NCBI GenBank assembly: GCA_034670405.1
Contig: JAXDDX010000051.1
Span: forward strand, 2,083,501-2,147,500
Direction: 5' to 3'
From: Hoplostethus atlanticus
Taxonomy: Eukaryota > Chordata > Actinopteri > Trachichthyiformes > Trachichthyidae
DNA length: 64,000 nt
Below are positions 60,640 to 64,000 of the stretch, one piece after another. The notes under the pieces were generated by a model. That model was not told where the DNA came from. It saw nothing but the letters and a program-made list of their open reading frames with translations, and ran no database searches. The translations under genes and the position numbers were made by a program. The stretch's first letter is position 1. Every line of letters starts with the position of its first letter.

Positions 60640-61134
60640 AAACGTATTCATTTTAAGTTCTCTAGGCAAGCAATAAACTGGTTTACATCATACCTGGAAG
60701 GCAGAGAGCAATGTGTTGGGATTGGTGCCATACGCTCTGCCCCCCTGAGATTCAGGACGGGCATTCCACAGGGCTCAATCTTGAGACCGTTGCTTTTTAG
60801 CTTGTACATAAATGATTTACTGGAAAGCTGTAGTGGTGCTCACAGCCAAATGTATGCGGATGATACTATTATAAATTTGGCTGCAAAAACTCCTCAGTTG
60901 GCAGCAGAGATCCTAACAAGTCAGCGGCTTAAAAATAACCATTTGACTTTGAATCTGAAAAAACTTTGTGTGCTTTTCTATAAGAAGAGTAAAAAGAAAC
61001 ATGTAATAAAGATTGACCAAGAGGAGATAGAGGAGGTACATTATTTTAAGTTTCTTGGTGTCATTTTGGACCCTCAACTACAATTTGATAAACATGTGAA
61101 AAAGCTAAGGAAGACACAGTTAAAACAAATCTAA
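60640..61134 (+). pseudogene. LINE reverse transcriptase fragment (catalytic YADD region)
   Basis: The longest remaining open piece of the LINE. The first about 44 codons of the open frame (60505-60637) come from the inserted MITE; the reverse transcriptase part starts at LNKRIHFKFSRQAINWF. It contains the GIPQGS motif (60760s), LLFSLYINDL, YADD and the thumb-proximal FKFLGVILD. The frame ends at 61134, earlier than the family normally does; downstream sequence still resembles the family after a frame change. Confidence 0.8.
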
Positions 61135-61759
61135 ACTGTTTTTGGATGATAAGCGGATGATATATACCTCTTAAGGCAGTACAGTACTGTTCATGCATGC
61201 AATGGTACTTTCACACTTATCATATTGTGTAAGTCCTCAGTCAAACCCATCATATCACTATACAAACAAGCATTGAAAATAATGGATAAGAAATCAATCA
61301 AATGGCATCATTGTATAAAATGATGTAGGATGTACGTAGCTTTGATTGCTTTATACATTTTCCTCTGTAAAACTGATTTTTTAAGTTTGTTAATAAAATT
61401 CAGAAGTAATCAGCCAACTAGTGGCACAGCGAAAGACGACTTTTGGTCAATCGTCTTTTTCAGTAAAATGTACCCAATATTGGAACTCTCTACCAGCTGA
61501 ATTAAAGACACAAACAAAGCTAAAGGTTTTTAATTAATGTGTAAAACAATGGCTTAATAAAACATTATTTTGAAACATTGGCCACCTTTATTGCCATGTA
61601 TGACAGATATGGAACGACTCTGAACTTTGTAATTTTTATTCTATAATTATATTTCTATTTTTATATGATTATATTTGATTAGATTATTTCTTACTTGCTT
61701 ACTTGTATTGTCCCTGTCCCACAAACAAAATAAATTAATAAAAAATAAACTAATAAAAT

Positions 61760-61830
61760 ACAGATGCTTACAAGTTTAACACCTTGAGTCGTCCAGGCTA
61801 CCTAACTTGGAGAGGTGCGTAAAACCACAA
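61760..61830 (-). repeat. Short diverged repeat, copy 1
   Basis: On the minus strand GTTGTGGTTTTACGCACCTC, TCCAAGTTAGGTAGCCTGGA and AAGGTGTTAAACTTGTAAGC resemble the segment at 63490-63560 in the same order and orientation. It overlaps a 62-codon minus-strand frame (61964-61776). Confidence 0.5.
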
Positions 61831-61965
61831 CATCTGAGACATTGCTTCATTTCAGCATTCAGCTCAGCAGCTGGGGCTTTCATAAGGCAGTAAAAATCCA
61901 TTCCAGATGTGGATCCCTGTGGAATTCCAGGAAACACGCTATCTCCACTGAGCTGTTCATCCACT

Positions 61966-63489
61966 AGATAGATTACGTATGTCTCATATGTGTCAAAAAC
62001 AACAGGTTAGGATGACTGAGTCTGCAAATTGAATCACCAGCAGAGTGGCATAGACTCAGAGCATTCTTGCAGACATTTTGACATTTCTGGTTTAATCTGT
62101 TACGTCTAGCATCATCAAAGCATTTCTGGGCTCTTTAAGGAAGGTCTTAATTGCATGCGGTTTGCTGAAGCTGCTGCATGTCAAGATCTAATCACGCACC
62201 TCTTCATTAACCAAAATAGACCTACATCATTAAGACAACACAAACGTGGTGGGAGTGTCATAAACATTTAGGGGCCTGCAGAAAAGATTGGGGAGACGGG
62301 GTTACCTTTCTGTTAGAAGCCCGGGGCCGCGCATACACTCCCACACTCACAAAGAGCAATGTTACAACGGATTAAACAGTCATGTGTACAGGGATACAAA
62401 ACTAATAATCTAAACAGGCTCATACTCACATGTACACAAGTATGATAGATGTAATCACATTGACGTAGACAGACAGGCACATACACACACATACCGAAGC
62501 CACGTTATCGCCAAATGCCATCAGTGCTGAAAAGGGATTAACATCAGGATAGTTATTCAAATCGAGACATCAAACGCATTCTTTCTCCGTTTTTTATCTC
62601 TACACATCACAGAAGTCACAAAAGGCGCCTTCCGATCAGCTAGGCGTCCGATGCGGTCGGCCAAACAAAGCCCACACTTTCAGCAAAACTCTCTCTTTCA
62701 TCATTTACAGAGGGAGCGTGCCACGCCAGCGTCATCCTCACGGAGAACAAGACAGCTCATTGAAGAGCACAGACAGTGCACAGTAGAGCTGGAGGTGGCA
62801 GTGGACTCATTGTGCTGGATGATGTCAGCAACATCAGAGCCTGACTCCACCAGACACCAACCAGCAGGTCAGCAGGCCAGGACTGGGGGTGGATGGCAAA
62901 TATGGAAACAGTGGCATGGGGCTGTGGGGTCGAGGGGCAGGGGGACATAAATGGAGTGTGTGTGTGTGTGTGTGTGTGTTTATGGGTATGAGGGAGTTAG
63001 TGGTCAGAGATCTACACACTCTTAGATAGGCAATGCGTGCACACACACACAAAGACAAAGAATCGAGGATATGCCGATCAGAGATAGAGAGAGTGGAGAG
63101 AGGATCGGCCTGTTGCTCTTGAACTCGGGTGGCGTGGTGAAGGCATCTGATAATCCGACCATGTGGGCTGGTCGGGAGCTCAGCATAATTCAGCGCACAG
63201 CCCTGAATGTAGGGCCACAATGCGGTCCGACTCTCACCACGGAGAAAGGCCACAGCTCCGGCGGCGACACTCAGGGTCAGGCAACATGAGCCCAGTCAAC
63301 CTCCCGTTCACCCTAAACCACGACACATGACAATTCAATGTGTGATATTAAAAACAGATGAGGGAAAAGACGGTCAAGGTTTCGGCTTCAAAGGATAAAC
63401 AGCCATTCAGTAAATACGACACTAAAAACTTTCTTTTGACTGTGTATCGTCTGACTTGTTAGTTGCAAAGGAGCGTCTGCAGCAACCTA
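61966..63489. other. Unidentified region with a possible exon
   Basis: Unique sequence with a GT repeat at 62957-62982. A candidate plus-strand exon at 62709-62868 lies between TCATTTACAG and CAG|GTCAGC and is open (RERATPASSSRRTRQLIEEH...); I do not recognise the product. Confidence 0.3.
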
Positions 63490-63560
63490 ACCAGACGGCT
63501 TACAACCTTACCACCTTAAGGCATGTCTCCAGGCTACCTGACTTGAAGGGGTGAAGCACC
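63490..63560 (-). repeat. Short diverged repeat, copy 2
   Basis: Matches copy 1 at 61760-61830: GTTGGTGGTGCTTCACCCCT, TTCAAGTCAGGTAGCCTGGA, AAGGTGGTAAGGTTGTAAGC. Origin unknown; may be part of a dispersed element. Confidence 0.5.
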
Positions 63561-63900
63561 ACCAACCCCCCCCGCTCACCCTGAACCGCAGTCCCTCCAT
63601 CCGACTCAACAGCCGCGTCTTCTGTGATAGATTGTAGTGACGTTGCCTTATATTTGCAGATGCAGCCTTCTTTGTTAGATATTAGCAGTGCTACCACAAC
63701 GGCAGGGGTATCAAAACGAATTGTGATTGTGGCTAATCCCGGACTAAGATTATTTCTAATGGGAAATCTTTAGTGAAGATGCTTCAACTCAATTTCCATC
63801 TGGGATTATTGAACTCTTTCATTCATAGGCTTATATGTCATTGTGGATAATCAGCCTTTGGAGTATTGGCTGGTCATGAAAAACAGCAACAGGGTATTCA

Positions 63901-63902
<2 letters not shown>

Positions 63903-63940
<38 letters not shown>
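63903..63940. repeat. (CA)n microsatellite
   Basis: About 18 CA units close to the end of the window. Confidence 0.95.
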
Positions 63941-63946
<6 letters not shown>

Positions 63947-64000
63947 TGTTTATCTGCTATAACATGGTGATACTGTAACCTTGCTAGATGTAACCTACTG

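Larger units (their letters stand above)
58700..61750 (+). mobile_element. Decayed non-LTR retrotransposon (CR1/Jockey-group LINE)
   Basis: A 5'-truncated LINE on the plus strand. At 58730-58900 the end of an endonuclease domain is visible (NVNWLDKIDKKKLKTILSKH; then EPTRITQMSKTLIDLIFTN), typical of APE-type LINEs. Reverse transcriptase follows: DLKKAFDTVNHRVLL at 60219-60263, then NWFTSYLEGREQCVG, GIPQGSILRPLLFSLYINDL and the catalytic MYADD (YADD at 60853-60864), then FKFLGVILDPQLQF. Remnants of the C-terminal part continue to about 61560 with stops, and the element ends in an AT-rich AATAAATTAATAAAA tail near 61725-61750. Two MITEs interrupt it. Stops and frameshifts show it is inactive. 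Confidence 0.85.

Overview
The window is vertebrate nuclear DNA, almost certainly from a teleost fish. It holds one multi-exon gene with GT-AG introns, abundant CA/GT and GA/CT microsatellites, and fish-type transposon debris (Tc1-like, L1-clade and L2-like LINEs, small Harbinger-like MITEs). There are no operons, no CRISPR arrays and no prokaryotic features. Most long open frames in the window are artefacts of simple repeats and polypyrimidine tracts.

The one gene I can support is axin2, on the minus strand. Its coding region runs from the ATG at 39757 down to the TAG at 25673 in ten coding exons. I joined them by reading splice sites and reading-frame phase. The conceptual product is about 794 residues and shows the whole Axin architecture: N-terminal tankyrase-binding segments, RGS domain (APC binding), a GSK3-binding helix, a beta-catenin-binding segment followed by an SP-rich stretch, a His-rich stretch and a C-terminal DIX domain. 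A probable 3'UTR runs to about 23925, with an ATTAAA signal at 23952-23947. Six WWCAAAG (TCF/LEF) motifs, all in the same orientation, lie between 39.9 and 41.8 kb, upstream of the coding start. This fits axin2 as a Wnt target gene that limits its own pathway.

The main oddity is in the first coding exon. Two separate one-base insertions, at about 39291 and 39167, break the frame inside the RGS domain, although both sides remain clearly coding. Either the assembly has two indel errors or this copy is disrupted.

Layout: 1-23.9 kb is gene-free 3' flank. It contains microsatellites, two copies of a dispersed repeat, an L1 ORF2 tail, a decayed Tc1-like element, a LINE 3' stub, a GC-rich 9-bp minisatellite and several unique blocks rich in TAAT motifs that look like conserved noncoding elements. 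Axin2 with its 3'UTR and 5' region occupies 23.9-41.9 kb. The stretch 41.9-58.7 kb is gene-free flank with an L2-like 3' end and possible enhancers. A decayed LINE with endonuclease and reverse transcriptase remnants lies at 58.7-61.75 kb and carries two Harbinger-like MITEs, each flanked by TTA duplications. The last 2.2 kb holds a short duplicated segment and weak exon-like candidates that I could not identify. I found no evidence of a new biological system.
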